From: an uncultured Eubacteriales bacterium
GTDB taxonomy: Bacteria > Bacillota > Clostridia > Peptostreptococcales > Anaerovoracaceae
Length of the DNA stretch: 45,869 bases
Reading direction: 5' to 3'
NCBI GenBank assembly: GCA_902763505.1
Contig: CACWSO010000018.1
Span: 1-45,869 of the forward strand
Shown piece by piece: positions 1 to 8,840 of the stretch (the stretch's first letter is position 1; the number at the start of each line of letters is the position of its first letter). Under the pieces are notes generated by a model. That model was not told the origin of the DNA. It saw only the letters and a list, made by a program, of their open reading frames with translations, and searched no databases. Made by a program: the position numbers and the translations under genes.

Positions 1-103
1 CAAGCTGATCACACCGATCGCGATCGAAGAAGGACTGAGATTCGCTATCAGAGAAGGCGGCAGAACAGTAGGATCCGGCGTTGTAACTGAAGTTATCGAA
101 TAA
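1..103 (+). CDS. tuf: Elongation factor Tu, C-terminal end (partial)
   Basis: The frame starting at base 2 reads [20 protein letters not shown] and then [13 protein letters not shown] before TAA at 101-103. This is the signature end of the beta-barrel domain 3 of EF-Tu, the GTPase that delivers aminoacyl-tRNA to the ribosome. The rest of the gene lies left of the window. A strong terminator follows 20 nt downstream, so it ends its transcription unit. Confidence 0.95.
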   Translation, partial: KLITPIAIEEGLRFAIREGGRTVGSGVVTEVIE

Positions 104-123
104 TTACAGATTACGCATATAAC

Positions 124-158
124 AAAAAGCGTTGGAGCATAAGCTCCGACGCTTTTTT
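124..158 (+). terminator. Intrinsic terminator after tuf
   Basis: AAAAGCGTTGGAGC pairs with GCTCCGACGCTTTT around a short ATAA loop (one G-U pair) and is followed by a T run. It closes the tuf unit. It may also work on the minus strand because an A run precedes the stem. Confidence 0.9.
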
Positions 159-210
159 ATTGCTTTTGTCTGCGCTGCTTTTGCAGCAGCATTATTGGGC
201 TGCAGCTGTG

Positions 211-1689
211 TTATTTACTGAACTGGATGGAGTCGCTTCCCAGCTGCTCCTGATTGCTCTTGTTGTAGATTTTGAACGACAGTGTTCCCTCCTGTGCAAA
301 CAGCGGAACAGGGTAGGAGAAGCGGGCGTAGCCCTTTGAGCCGGATTTCCAGCCCGTTCCTATCATATCGGTCTGACGTGCTCCCGAAGGCCAGGTCGCA
401 TCGTAGTAGATGTCGAGCGTTTCTCCCGGAGGGCCTCCGCTTACGGATACGTGGAAGTATACGGTGTCGGCTCTGCTGGCGGTTCCGATATCGTTGGAAT
501 AATCATCCGGGCTCAGGTTAGCAACGATATTGAAATGCCAAGCATAGTACTCGTTATATATTTCGTCAACACCTTCATAGCCGATCTCATGAAGTTCGGC
601 GAGATACTTTTCGAATTTTTCACCGCCGTCGGATTTGTGAGATTTCACATATTCATACTTGGCTTTGTTGATTTTGTCGGAAAGGTCGTCGCCGCCCTCG
701 ATGGCGGACGCTTTGCCGTAAAACCGCAGCGCGCGCTCATAGCTTTCGCTTTCAAGGCTCTGATCTCCGGCCGTAACATAGCTGTTCCGAAGGAATTCAT
801 TCATGTCCTTCGAACAGACAGGAATATTATTCTGTATGCTTTCCGCGGCAGCCTTTGCAGTAGCCGCTGCTTCTTTTTCCATGTTTGGTTTTATGATGTA
901 GAAGTAGGAATAGAGACCTGCTGCCGCTCCGAGGATCACGATGACTGCAATGGCGATGATCAGTTTGGCTTTCGTCGAAAGCTTGTTTTCTTTCACCTCA
1001 ACGTCAGTATACGAAACATCCATTCCCTCATATTTCCCCGGTTCATCACCAGGCTCATGCAGGAAGAACAGGGCTCTGAGCAGATCACGCTCCAAACCGC
1101 AGTTTGAACAGGAGTCACCTTTGTTCAGCTGGCCGCAGGTGCAGTACCAGTGGTCGCCTTGCTCCTTGAACCAGTATTTCGGCTTGGTAGGATTGGATGA
1201 CATCTTCTCAATGACTTCCTCATAGTTGTCCATGATGTCATCATACTTCTCGTCATTAGGAAGCAAAGGCTGGAGAGCGAAACCGCTGCTCGCAGGTTCA
1301 CTGCCGTCGCTGTCCTCACCGTCGTAATACTCCTGATCAGGTTCCGGCGCAGGGACGGAGTCAGCGCCGTAGTCCGGCACATAATCCGGCTCTGGTTCTG
1401 CAGAGTAATCCGGTTCCTCATACGTGTATTCCGGTTCAGGATCGACCGGGCCGAAGTCGCGGACAGCATTCAGGGCATCGTAACTGTGAGTACGGCTCAT
1501 CTGCTCACGGCCGTGGGCGTCTTTTTGAAGCCGGGCCATATCTTCCAGATCCGCTGCACTCTGGGTGTTGCGGTTCACCGGCGCTTCACCGCGGTCGTAT
1601 CCTTCCGAGCCTTTGGTGATTTCGTCCAGTTCCCCCTGTGATAAAGTCTCCGTCGAGAACATTTTTTCCCTGAATTTTCTGCCTTTCAT
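211..1689 (-). CDS. Zinc-ribbon, single-pass membrane protein of unknown function
   Basis: The 492-aa protein has an acidic, low-complexity N-terminal half rich in Pro-Glu-Tyr-Asp (about residues 75-130). A zinc ribbon follows at about 175-200 (CTCGQ...CSNCG, two CxxC pairs), then one strongly hydrophobic helix at about 243-268 preceding a charged segment. The C-terminal half looks like helical repeats followed by a beta-rich domain. The topology is probably ribbon inside, C-terminal domain outside. I recognise no family with a known function; a ribbon plus one helix plus an extracytoplasmic domain is a common layout in Firmicutes envelope proteins. ATG 1689 lies only 9 nt from a -10 box and has no ribosome site. 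An internal ATG at 1662 (Met10) behind AGGGAAAA is the alternative start. Divergent from hypF. Confidence 0.75.
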   Translation of the reverse strand: MKGRKFREKMFSTETLSQGELDEITKGSEGYDRGEAPVNRNTQSAADLEDMARLQKDAHGREQMSRTHSYDALNAVRDFGPVDPEPEYTYEEPDYSAEPEPDYVPDYGADSVPAPEPDQEYYDGEDSDGSEPASSGFALQPLLPNDEKYDDIMDNYEEVIEKMSSNPTKPKYWFKEQGDHWYCTCGQLNKGDSCSNCGLERDLLRALFFLHEPGDEPGKYEGMDVSYTDVEVKENKLSTKAKLIIAIAVIVILGAAAGLYSYFYIIKPNMEKEAAATAKAAAESIQNNIPVCSKDMNEFLRNSYVTAGDQSLESESYERALRFYGKASAIEGGDDLSDKINKAKYEYVKSHKSDGGEKFEKYLAELHEIGYEGVDEIYNEYYAWHFNIVANLSPDDYSNDIGTASRADTVYFHVSVSGGPPGETLDIYYDATWPSGARQTDMIGTGWKSGSKGYARFSYPVPLFAQEGTLSFKIYNKSNQEQLGSDSIQFSK

Positions 1690-1698
1690 ACCACTTAT

Positions 1699-1727
1699 AT
1701 TATAGCAACGGCAAAATCACCAAACAA
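1699..1727 (-). promoter_or_regulatory. Extended -10 promoter of the zinc-ribbon gene
   Basis: On the minus strand TTGTTT (1727-1722), a 17-nt spacer and TATAAT (1704-1699) are preceded by TGC, giving TGCTATAAT. Only 9 nt separate the -10 from ATG 1689, so the predicted transcript would start within about 2 nt of the start codon. Confidence 0.7.
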
Positions 1728-1769
1728 TAAAAGAAACCTTACAATTTGATAAGACTTCCAAGGCCGTCA

Positions 1770-1778
1770 TGGTATAAT
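1770..1778 (+). promoter_or_regulatory. Extended -10 promoter of hypF, leaderless type
   Basis: TGGTATAAT ends 6 nt before ATG 1785. I see no convincing -35 at standard spacing, as expected for an extended -10 promoter. Initiation about 7 nt downstream would place +1 on the A of the start codon. No ribosome site is present between. Confidence 0.7.
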
Positions 1779-1784
1779 AAACCC

Positions 1785-4154
1785 ATGGACAATATGAATA
1801 AGATGATAATGGAAAACAATACAGAACAGATAACAGAGCGCATAAGGCTTTGGGGAATCGTCCAGGGAGTCGGGTTCCGGCCTTTTGTTGCAAAGATTGC
1901 GGACAGGCTGTCCATGAAGGGCGAAGTGCTGAACATCGGAGGACTTGTCGACATTACCGTAACGGATGCCGAGGAACGGATCAACCGGTTTATTGCGACT
2001 CTCGTTGAAGAGAAACCAGGCCCTTCTGAAATTGTGCATATCAAGAGGCAAAGGCTGCCGCATCAGGAGTTCAGCCAATTCACAATTATAAAGAGTGATG
2101 AGGGTGATGACGAGGCCGCTATGATTCCGGCGGACCTTGCGATCTGCCCGGACTGTCTCAGAGAGCTCTATGAAGAAGATAATCCGCGTCATCTGCATCC
2201 TTTCATCAGCTGTCAGTTGTGCGGTCCAAGATATACGATTATCGATAGAATCCCTTACGACAGAGACAATACATCGATGATTGATTTTCCGATGTGCGAT
2301 TTCTGCGAAGGGGAGTATACGGATTTGCATGACCGTCGTCATCACGCTCAGACCATATCCTGTCATACCTGCGGACCGAAGCTGATCTGGAAGGACGCTG
2401 ACGGGGTCTTTGAATCAGATGAGGATAGAAACAGCGATGCAGTGATTCTGGACAAGGCAGCCGGAGTACTGAAAGCCGGCGGAGTCATCGCTTTCAAGTC
2501 TGTCGGTGGGTACAATCTGGTGGCGGATCCTTTTAACGACGATGCCGTCGCAAAGCTCAGAGAAATCAAAGACAGAGAGAACAAACCATTTGCCGTGATG
2601 TTCCGCAGTATTGACGAAATACGGGAATACTGCAATGTGAACGAAACAGAAGAAAAACTCCTGCAGTCTTCCGCCCGTCCAATCATACTGCTTGAGCACA
2701 GACTGCACGAACTGGAAGAGGCAAAAAACACAGACCCGAATAAGGAGCGGTCATTTACAGATCTCAAACGAAGCAGATTCATTGGGTCATTTCTTCCGAG
2801 CTTCGCAGCGCAGTATATGCTGCTGGATCGTATCAGTCCGCTGATCTTCACGAGCGCCAACCCATCGGATATGCCGATGATCAAAGATGAGAATGAGATC
2901 GACAGCTTTTGCGCCAGAGTTGGCAAGGTGGACGGCATTCTCTACAATCTGCGGAGAATCAACGTGCGCGTCGATGATTCCGTCGTGCGCGTCATAGACG
3001 ATCAGCCGCAGATGATCAGGAGAAGCAAAGGCTACGCGCCGGTGCCGCTCTACCTCAGCGCTGGTAGCAAGGATGATGAGTCGAAGTTCAGCCTGCTCGC
3101 TTGCGGCGGACAGCTGAAGAATTCCTTTGCGCTGACGAAGGGTCCCTTCGCTTATGTGAGTCAGTACTTCGGCGATATGGACACCGTCGAAAATCAGCAG
3201 ATCTATGAAGAGAATATCAAACGCATGGAGGACCTGTTCCGAATCAGACCGCAGGCAGTGGTCTGCGACATGCATCCGCTCTATCAGCCGACACTCTACG
3301 CCGAGAAGTATGCCGAAAAGAATGGACTGCCTTTGCTGAAGGTACAGCATCATCATGCGCATACAGCTTCTGTGATGGCCGAAAACAACCTGGAAGGTCA
3401 AGTCATAGGCGTTGCCTTTGACGGCACAGGATATGGAACAGACGGAGCGATCTGGGGCGGAGAATTTCTGCTCTGCGAAGGCGGAGAATTCAAGCGCATG
3501 GCGCATCTGAAATATGTGGATATGATCGGTGGGGATTCCTCCATGAAGGATGCGCGCAGATCAGCCCTGAGTTATATGGCTGCCTATCAGAATGGTTATC
3601 TGGATCCGGATGCAAAAGCAACCAAAACAGATGCGGAAGGCGCGGCGGAAATCTGCGTGGACATCTCCGACATCATCGAGTTCGGAGCGGCACAGATTGC
3701 AGGGTGTCCGGACAGCCTGCTGATACTAAAGGCGCTGGAAAACGGAATCAACGCGATCAGAAGCTCGAGTATGGGACGTCTTTTTGACGGCGTGTCTGCA
3801 CTTTTGGGCATCAAGGATTACAACGACTATGAAGGGCAGTGCGCGATCATGCTCGAGGATGCTGCTGCCTTTGCACTGAAGAATCCGGGCGCGGACAAAG
3901 CATCCGATCTGGCGCTTTCCTTCCACGAGAGAATCATAAGAATGATCACCGAGCAGTGTGTTGCAATCAGAGAGAAGACAGGAGCGCGGCAGGTGGCGCT
4001 GACAGGGGGAACGTTCCAGAACAAGATCCTGATGGAAGGCGTTTTGAAGGAGCTGCGCGAAAGAGACTTCGATGTCTATTACAACATCAGCGTCAGCCCG
4101 AACGATGGTGGAATAGCCCTCGGGCAGGCCTTTATCGGCATGCATATCATATAG
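1785..4154 (+). CDS. hypF: Carbamoyltransferase HypF, [NiFe]-hydrogenase maturation
   Basis: HypF transfers the carbamoyl group of carbamoyl phosphate (with ATP) to the C-terminal Cys of HypE, the first step in making the cyanide ligands of the NiFe active site. The 789-aa chain shows all expected parts: an acylphosphatase-like domain (VQGVGFRPF, about 26-34), paired zinc fingers from Cys121 (CPDC, CQLC, CDFC, CHTC), a YrdC-like domain (about 200-390), and a Kae1-like C-terminal domain with HHHAH at 522-526 and FDGTGYGTDGAIWGGEF. I chose ATG 1785 because a TATAAT box sits just upstream; a TTG at 1746 would lie inside the promoter. Met4, Met7 and Met9 are further possible starts, but none has a ribosome site. 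hypA and hypCDE are 13-21 kb away; no hypB is visible. Confidence 0.95.
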   Translation: MDNMNKMIMENNTEQITERIRLWGIVQGVGFRPFVAKIADRLSMKGEVLNIGGLVDITVTDAEERINRFIATLVEEKPGPSEIVHIKRQRLPHQEFSQFTIIKSDEGDDEAAMIPADLAICPDCLRELYEEDNPRHLHPFISCQLCGPRYTIIDRIPYDRDNTSMIDFPMCDFCEGEYTDLHDRRHHAQTISCHTCGPKLIWKDADGVFESDEDRNSDAVILDKAAGVLKAGGVIAFKSVGGYNLVADPFNDDAVAKLREIKDRENKPFAVMFRSIDEIREYCNVNETEEKLLQSSARPIILLEHRLHELEEAKNTDPNKERSFTDLKRSRFIGSFLPSFAAQYMLLDRISPLIFTSANPSDMPMIKDENEIDSFCARVGKVDGILYNLRRINVRVDDSVVRVIDDQPQMIRRSKGYAPVPLYLSAGSKDDESKFSLLACGGQLKNSFALTKGPFAYVSQYFGDMDTVENQQIYEENIKRMEDLFRIRPQAVVCDMHPLYQPTLYAEKYAEKNGLPLLKVQHHHAHTASVMAENNLEGQVIGVAFDGTGYGTDGAIWGGEFLLCEGGEFKRMAHLKYVDMIGGDSSMKDARRSALSYMAAYQNGYLDPDAKATKTDAEGAAEICVDISDIIEFGAAQIAGCPDSLLILKALENGINAIRSSSMGRLFDGVSALLGIKDYNDYEGQCAIMLEDAAAFALKNPGADKASDLALSFHERIIRMITEQCVAIREKTGARQVALTGGTFQNKILMEGVLKELRERDFDVYYNISVSPNDGGIALGQAFIGMHII

Positions 4155-4183
4155 TTGACAAAACCTTAATAATTCGTTATACT
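4155..4183 (+). promoter_or_regulatory. Sigma-A promoter of the fatty-acid operon
   Basis: TTGACA (4155-4160), a 17-nt spacer and TATACT (4178-4183) form a near-consensus promoter directly after the hypF stop. The transcript would start near 4190, giving about 78 nt of leader before acpP. Confidence 0.85.
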
Positions 4184-4219
4184 TATTGACAGTTAGATAA
4201 TTTAATCATTTGAGCATCT

Positions 4220-4237
4220 AATCAAGAATGCTTGATT
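4220..4237 (+). promoter_or_regulatory. Candidate operator in the fab operon leader
   Basis: AATCAAG-AATG-CTTGATT is a perfect 7+7 bp inverted repeat about 30 nt downstream of the predicted +1. Its size and AT content suit a MarR-family dimer, and a MarR-type gene closes this operon (10062-10526). The repeat differs from the streptococcal FabT box (TTTGA-N3-TCAAA), so the assignment is inference. A weak RNA stem-loop is the alternative. Confidence 0.4.
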
Positions 4238-4267
4238 TTAATTGTTGTAAACAAGGAGGAAATGAAA

Positions 4268-4489
4268 ATGTTATTTGATCAGATTGCGGCTATCGTAGCA
4301 GAACACCTGGATTGTGATGTTGAGGAAATCAAAAGAGAGTCAACTTTCGAATCACTGGGAATCGATTCACTGGATGCAGTTGAACTGGTTATGAAGATCG
4401 AAGAAGAGCTCGGCGTTCAGATGGACCTCGACAGAGATCTGGAAACTGTTGATGAGCTCATCAAGTTCGTAGAAGAAAAGATGAACTAA
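4268..4489 (+). CDS. acpP: Acyl carrier protein
   Basis: The 73-aa acidic protein carries growing acyl chains on a phosphopantetheine attached to Ser34 in the motif GIDSLDAVELV. It is the shared substrate carrier for the fab enzymes that follow. Two ATGs compete: 4262 is only 2 nt from AAGGAGG, while 4268 has the ideal 8-nt spacing and gives the usual ACP N-terminus (MLFDQIAAIVAEHL), so 4268 is chosen. It is the first gene of the operon and is separated from fabK by a strong hairpin. Confidence 0.96.
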   Translation: MLFDQIAAIVAEHLDCDVEEIKRESTFESLGIDSLDAVELVMKIEEELGVQMDLDRDLETVDELIKFVEEKMN

Positions 4490-4516
4490 TAACAATATTG
4501 AATAAATAAGAAACTG

Positions 4517-4545
4517 AATTGACGGCCGTTTTATGGCCGTCAATT
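4517..4545 (+). repeat. Intercistronic hairpin between acpP and fabK
   Basis: AATTGACGGCC pairs perfectly with GGCCGTCAATT across a 7-nt loop. There is no T run after it, so it is not a standard terminator. It could stabilise the acpP message against 3' decay, serve as a processing site, or act as a partial terminator, any of which would give more ACP than fab enzymes. Confidence 0.7.
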
Positions 4546-4576
4546 AGCAATGTGCAAAAAGCATGGAGAACAGATT

Positions 4577-5521
4577 ATGAAAAGAGGAAGAATCGCTGAA
4601 ATGCTGGGAATCGAATATCCGATTTTCCAGGGCGGCATGGCATGGATCGCAGACGCTGATCTCGCAGCTGCTGTATCAAATGCAGGAGGCTTAGGAATCA
4701 TCGCTGCAGGAAACGCTGATGCGGATTACGTAAGGGGTCAGATTAGAAAGGCGAAGGAACTCACCAACAAACCATTCGGACTGAACATCATGCTTCTGAG
4801 TCCTTTCGCAGATGAGATCGCACAGATCGTTGTGGATGAGGGCGTGCAGGTTGTCACCACCGGCGCAGGAAATGCAGGCAAGTATATGAGCCTCTGGAAT
4901 GAAGCCGGCGTGAAAGTCATCCCTGTTGTTCCATCTGTAACCTTTGCCAAAATGGCGGCAAGAACCGGTGCCTTTGCAGTCATCGCAGAAGGCGGAGAAA
5001 GCGGCGGCCACATTGGAGAACTGGCCACGATGACACTGGTTCCTCAGGTATGCGACGCAATCGATCTGCCTGTTATCGCAGCAGGCGGTATCGCTGACGG
5101 ACGCGGTATTGCTGCAGCGCTTGCTCTGGGAGCAGAAGCAGTGCAGCTGGGAACAAGATTCCTCTCAGCAACAGAGTGCAATATCCATGAGAATTATAGA
5201 AGCAAAGTCTTCAAGGCAGGAGATACCGCGACTGTCGTAACAGGCAGAAGACTGGGACATCCTGTAAGAAGCATCAAGAACCAGTTCGCCAGAGAGTACG
5301 GAAAGATTGAGTACACAGATATTTCCGACGAGGAACTGGATCAGTTTGCAGCAGGCAGACTGCGTATGGCAGTCGTAGAAGGCGATGAGAAGAACGGATG
5401 CTTCCTGGCAGGTCAGAGCGCAGGTATGGTCACGAAAGAACAGACATGCGCGGAAATCATCGCAGACCTCATGCAGGATGCAGATAGAGTATTAGGAGAT
5501 CTTAAAAAATGGGAAAAATAG
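4577..5521 (+). CDS. fabK: Enoyl-ACP reductase II (FMN-dependent)
   Basis: This 314-aa enzyme belongs to the FabK / nitronate monooxygenase-like FMN barrel family. FabK reduces trans-2-enoyl-ACP with NAD(P)H in the last step of each elongation cycle. Visible signatures are the N-terminal YPIFQGGMAWIA, the GGESGGHIG flavin-phosphate motif (about 139-147), AAGGIADGRGIAAALALGA and the GTRFL motif. ATG 4577 has GGAG 8 nt upstream; the earlier in-frame ATG 4550 has none. Its end overlaps fabD by 13 nt. FabK replaces the triclosan-sensitive FabI in many Firmicutes. Confidence 0.94.
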   Translation: MKRGRIAEMLGIEYPIFQGGMAWIADADLAAAVSNAGGLGIIAAGNADADYVRGQIRKAKELTNKPFGLNIMLLSPFADEIAQIVVDEGVQVVTTGAGNAGKYMSLWNEAGVKVIPVVPSVTFAKMAARTGAFAVIAEGGESGGHIGELATMTLVPQVCDAIDLPVIAAGGIADGRGIAAALALGAEAVQLGTRFLSATECNIHENYRSKVFKAGDTATVVTGRRLGHPVRSIKNQFAREYGKIEYTDISDEELDQFAAGRLRMAVVEGDEKNGCFLAGQSAGMVTKEQTCAEIIADLMQDADRVLGDLKKWEK

Positions 5522-6429
5522 CTTTTGTATTTGCAGGTCAGGGTGCCCAGAGTCCGGGCATGGGCAAAGACGTTTATGATGCAGTTCCGGCTGCACGCGA
5601 AGTATTTGCCAAGGCCGACGCAGTAAGACCGGAAACCAGCGCGCAGTGCTTCGAAGCGGATGCAGCCGAGCTGATGCAGACAAAGAATACGCAGCCTTGC
5701 GTATATACAGTGGATCTGGCTATGGCCGCAGCTCTGGAAGCAGAAGGTATCCACGCCGACATGGCAGCCGGATACTCTCTGGGAGAACTGGCAGCGCTTA
5801 CCTATGCAGGCGCCATGACAATTGAAGAAGGAACAAGAGTCGTAAGCGAGAGAGGTAGACTGATGCAGATCGCGTCAGAGGCTCATGAGACTGGGATGGC
5901 CGCAGTTCTGAAGCTGCCTGATGAGAAGGTAGAAGAAATCTGCAGCAAGTACCCGGATCTTTATCCGGTCAACTACAACAGTGACGGACAGGTTTCTGTA
6001 GCAGGCGATAAGGAACAGATCAAGGCGATGGCTGAGGACGTCAAGGCCGAGAAAGGTCTGGCGAAGATCCTCGACGTCAGCGGCGCGTTCCATTCACCAT
6101 ACATGAACCAGGCGGCGGAAGATTTCAGCAAGTTCCTGGAAGATGCTGAAATCGGAGAAGTAAACATTCCGGTTTACTCAAACCGCACAGCCCTTGCATA
6201 TGAGGGTGACTACAAACAGCTTCTGGTAGAGCAGATCATCAATCCTGTATATTGGAAGAAACTCGTCAGAAACATGATCGATGAAGGCGTTGATACATTC
6301 ATCGAGCTCGGACCTGGCAAGGCGCTGACTTCCATGATCACCAGAATTTCAAAGGATGTAAAGATGTATCGCGTAAGTGATATGGAAACTCTTCAGAAGA
6401 CACTGGAAGGAGTGAAGAACAATGGGTAA
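5509..6429 (+). CDS. fabD: Malonyl-CoA:ACP transacylase
   Basis: FabD moves malonyl from CoA to ACP, providing the two-carbon donor. The 306-aa protein begins IAFVFAGQGAQSPGMG, has the nucleophile Ser90 in GYSLGE (His of the usual GHSLGE replaced by Tyr) and catalytic His195 in SGAFHSPYM. It overlaps fabK by 13 nt and fabG by 8 nt, indicating tight translational coupling. Confidence 0.95.
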   Translation: MGKIAFVFAGQGAQSPGMGKDVYDAVPAAREVFAKADAVRPETSAQCFEADAAELMQTKNTQPCVYTVDLAMAAALEAEGIHADMAAGYSLGELAALTYAGAMTIEEGTRVVSERGRLMQIASEAHETGMAAVLKLPDEKVEEICSKYPDLYPVNYNSDGQVSVAGDKEQIKAMAEDVKAEKGLAKILDVSGAFHSPYMNQAAEDFSKFLEDAEIGEVNIPVYSNRTALAYEGDYKQLLVEQIINPVYWKKLVRNMIDEGVDTFIELGPGKALTSMITRISKDVKMYRVSDMETLQKTLEGVKNNG

Positions 6430-7150
6430 AACAGCAGTCGTTACAGGCGGAGGATCCGGTATCGGCAGACAGACAGCGCTGAAGCTCGCAGCTGACGGGG
6501 CTGACATCGTCATCATCCACATGGATCCGGAAGAAAAAGCAGCTGAGGTCGTCAAGGAAATCGAAGCTTTTGGCGTTAAGGCAAAAGCAATACGCATGAA
6601 TGTAGCAGACTTCGAAGCTGTCAAAGAAACGGTAGCAGCCATCGTTGAGGAATTCGGAAGCATCGATATTCTCATCAACTGCGCAGGTATCACAAGAGAC
6701 GGTCTCATCGCAATGATGAAAGAAGAAAACTTCGACGCTGTTATCGGAGTCAATCTTAAGGGAACGTTCAACATGATCCGCCACTGCACACCTGTATTCA
6801 TGAAGCAGAGAAGCGGATGCATCGTAAACGTATCATCTGTATCAGGACTCATTGGAAATCCTGGACAGGCAAACTACAGCACCTCAAAGGCCGGCGTTGT
6901 TGGTCTTACCAAGTCAACAGCGAAGGAACTGGTTGGAAGAGGCGTTCGCTGCAATGCAGTTGCCCCTGGATTCATCGCAACTGATATGACAGCGAACCTC
7001 AGCAAGAACAATAAGCTGGTCGACATGATTCCGATGAAGAGAATGGGAACGGCAGAAGAAGTTGCTGACCTGATCTTCTTCCTGGCATCTGATGCGGCAA
7101 GCTATATTACCGGTGAAGTCATCAAAGTTGATGGCGGAATAGCAATGTAG
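6422..7150 (+). CDS. fabG: 3-oxoacyl-ACP reductase
   Basis: FabG is an NADPH-dependent short-chain dehydrogenase that reduces 3-oxoacyl-ACP. The 242-aa protein has the TGGGSGIG nucleotide motif at 8-15, NCAG, and the catalytic set Ser139, Tyr152, Lys156 (YSTSK). The C-terminus GEVIKVDGGIAM is typical of FabG. It starts 8 nt before the end of fabD. Confidence 0.94.
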   Translation: MGKTAVVTGGGSGIGRQTALKLAADGADIVIIHMDPEEKAAEVVKEIEAFGVKAKAIRMNVADFEAVKETVAAIVEEFGSIDILINCAGITRDGLIAMMKEENFDAVIGVNLKGTFNMIRHCTPVFMKQRSGCIVNVSSVSGLIGNPGQANYSTSKAGVVGLTKSTAKELVGRGVRCNAVAPGFIATDMTANLSKNNKLVDMIPMKRMGTAEEVADLIFFLASDAASYITGEVIKVDGGIAM

Positions 7151-7159
7151 GAGAAACAA

Positions 7160-8401
7160 ATGGATAGAAAAGTAGTAGTAACCGGAATGGGTGTCATCTC
7201 ACCTGTAGGCAATGACATTGATACATTCTGGAACAACATCATCTCAGGCGTGAACGGAATCGGACCGATCACCAGATTCGACACGACTGATTACGCAGTA
7301 AAAATCGGTGCGGAAGTCAAGGATTTCGACCCTTCCCAGTACATGGAAAAGGGCGACATCAGGAGATCCGACCACAATGTGCACATGGCGGTTGCAGCAG
7401 CAACACAGGCATTTGAGGACAGCGGCATCGAAGGACAGTATGAGCCTGATAGAGCAGCAGTATACTTCGGCTCCGGTATCGGCGGCATCGAGACTTTTGA
7501 AAACACGTTCGAAAAGCTGATGGAGAAGGGACCGAGATTCGTATCACCATACTTCATTCCAATGATGATTCCGAATATGGCTGCAGGTACGATCGCAATC
7601 AGATATGGCATGAGAGGCCCTGCGCTTCCTTCCGTATCCGCATGCGCATCCGGAACAAACGCCATCGGCGAAGCGCTCCGTCTCATCAGACACGGATACG
7701 CTGATGTCGTCATCACAGGCGGAACAGAAGCTGCGCTGACTCGTTCCAGCGTGGCAGGATTCATCAAAATGCAGGCGCTCAATCTGACAGACGATGTGAA
7801 CAGAGCCAGCCTTCCATTCAATAAGGAAAGAGGCGGCTTCGTCATCGGCGAAGGCGCAGGCGCTCTGGTCGTCGAGAGTGAAGAGCACGCTAAGGCGAGA
7901 GGCGCTAAGATCTACGCTGAGCTGGCAGGATACGGTTCCACTTGTGACGCGCATCACATGACGGCACCTGACCCTGAAGCAAAGGCAGGATCAAAGGCAA
8001 TCAAGGATGCTTATGAAGAATGCTGCAAAGAGGGCATCATAGATCCGGCAAGGGTTTATGTAAATGCTCACGGAACAGGCACACCGCTCAACGATAAGTC
8101 CGAGACCATCGCACTGAAGAAGGTATTCGGCGATGACGCTTACAAGCTGACGATCAGCTCCACAAAGTCCATGACAGGACATATGTTGGGCGGCACAGGC
8201 GCAGTTGAAGCGATTGCTTCCATTCTTACAATCAGAAACGGCATCGTACCTCCGACAATCAATCTGGATGTTCCGGATCCGGAGTGCGATCTTAACTACA
8301 CACCGAATGTTGCAGCGGAAGGTGCGTTTGACTGTGCTCTCTCCACTTCCCTCGGATTCGGCGGTCACAATGCATGTATAGGATTTAAGAAATATGAATA
8401 A
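7160..8401 (+). CDS. fabF: 3-oxoacyl-ACP synthase II, first copy
   Basis: FabF condenses malonyl-ACP with acyl-ACP during elongation. The 413-aa thiolase-fold protein has the KAS II triad Cys162 (SACASGTN), His304 (NAHGTGTPLND) and His341 (TGHMLGGTGAVE). GGAG lies upstream of ATG 7160. Its stop overlaps the start of fabZ. A second paralogue follows two genes later. Confidence 0.95.
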   Translation: MDRKVVVTGMGVISPVGNDIDTFWNNIISGVNGIGPITRFDTTDYAVKIGAEVKDFDPSQYMEKGDIRRSDHNVHMAVAAATQAFEDSGIEGQYEPDRAAVYFGSGIGGIETFENTFEKLMEKGPRFVSPYFIPMMIPNMAAGTIAIRYGMRGPALPSVSACASGTNAIGEALRLIRHGYADVVITGGTEAALTRSSVAGFIKMQALNLTDDVNRASLPFNKERGGFVIGEGAGALVVESEEHAKARGAKIYAELAGYGSTCDAHHMTAPDPEAKAGSKAIKDAYEECCKEGIIDPARVYVNAHGTGTPLNDKSETIALKKVFGDDAYKLTISSTKSMTGHMLGGTGAVEAIASILTIRNGIVPPTINLDVPDPECDLNYTPNVAAEGAFDCALSTSLGFGGHNACIGFKKYE

Positions 8402-8840
8402 AGAAGAATTAATGACAATACTGCCTCACAGAGACAATATGCTGCTCGTGGAGGAGGCTGAAGTTGTAACAGAAACAGATAAAGACGGCAATGAGAAAAA
8501 GGTTTCTCACGGCAAGTACCATGTTCGCGGCGATGAGTTTTTCCTGCAGGGACACTTCCCGGGAAATCCTATCGTGCCTGGCGTCATCCTCTGCGAGATG
8601 CTGGCCCAGTCTTCCTGCGTGCTTCTGCAGGACGCAATGGAGGAAGGTATGGTATCACTGTTTACAGGTCTCAAGGACGTGAAGTTCAAAACACCTGTAA
8701 AGCCGGGAGACACATTCGAGTCAAAGTGCGAGCTCACCAGAGCGATGCCGCCGTTCTATTTCGCCAAGGGCGAAGGACGTGTAAACGGCAAGGTAGCTGT
8801 CAAGGCTGAGTTCTCATTTGCGCTTGTTAAGGAGAAATAA
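8394..8840 (+). CDS. fabZ: 3-hydroxyacyl-ACP dehydratase
   Basis: The 148-aa hot-dog-fold dehydratase converts 3-hydroxyacyl-ACP to trans-2-enoyl-ACP. It begins with the FabZ motif LPHR (10-13) and has catalytic His54 (GHFPGNPIVPG) and Glu68 (ILCEMLAQ). It overlaps fabF by 8 nt and shares one base with the next gene (TAATG). Because it pairs with a second KAS gene, a FabN-like role (dehydratase plus isomerase for unsaturated acids) is possible but not readable from the sequence. Confidence 0.92.
   Translation: MNKEELMTILPHRDNMLLVEEAEVVTETDKDGNEKKVSHGKYHVRGDEFFLQGHFPGNPIVPGVILCEMLAQSSCVLLQDAMEEGMVSLFTGLKDVKFKTPVKPGDTFESKCELTRAMPPFYFAKGEGRVNGKVAVKAEFSFALVKEK

Noticed and set aside
451-1107. 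218-aa plus-strand frame opposite the zinc-ribbon gene
   Set aside because: It is an antisense shadow with no ribosome site and biased composition; the minus-strand protein has clear domains.
1746-1784. TTG start extending HypF by 13 residues
   Set aside because: This would place coding sequence upstream of and across the TATAAT box; HypF homology begins only after residue 15 of the shorter form.
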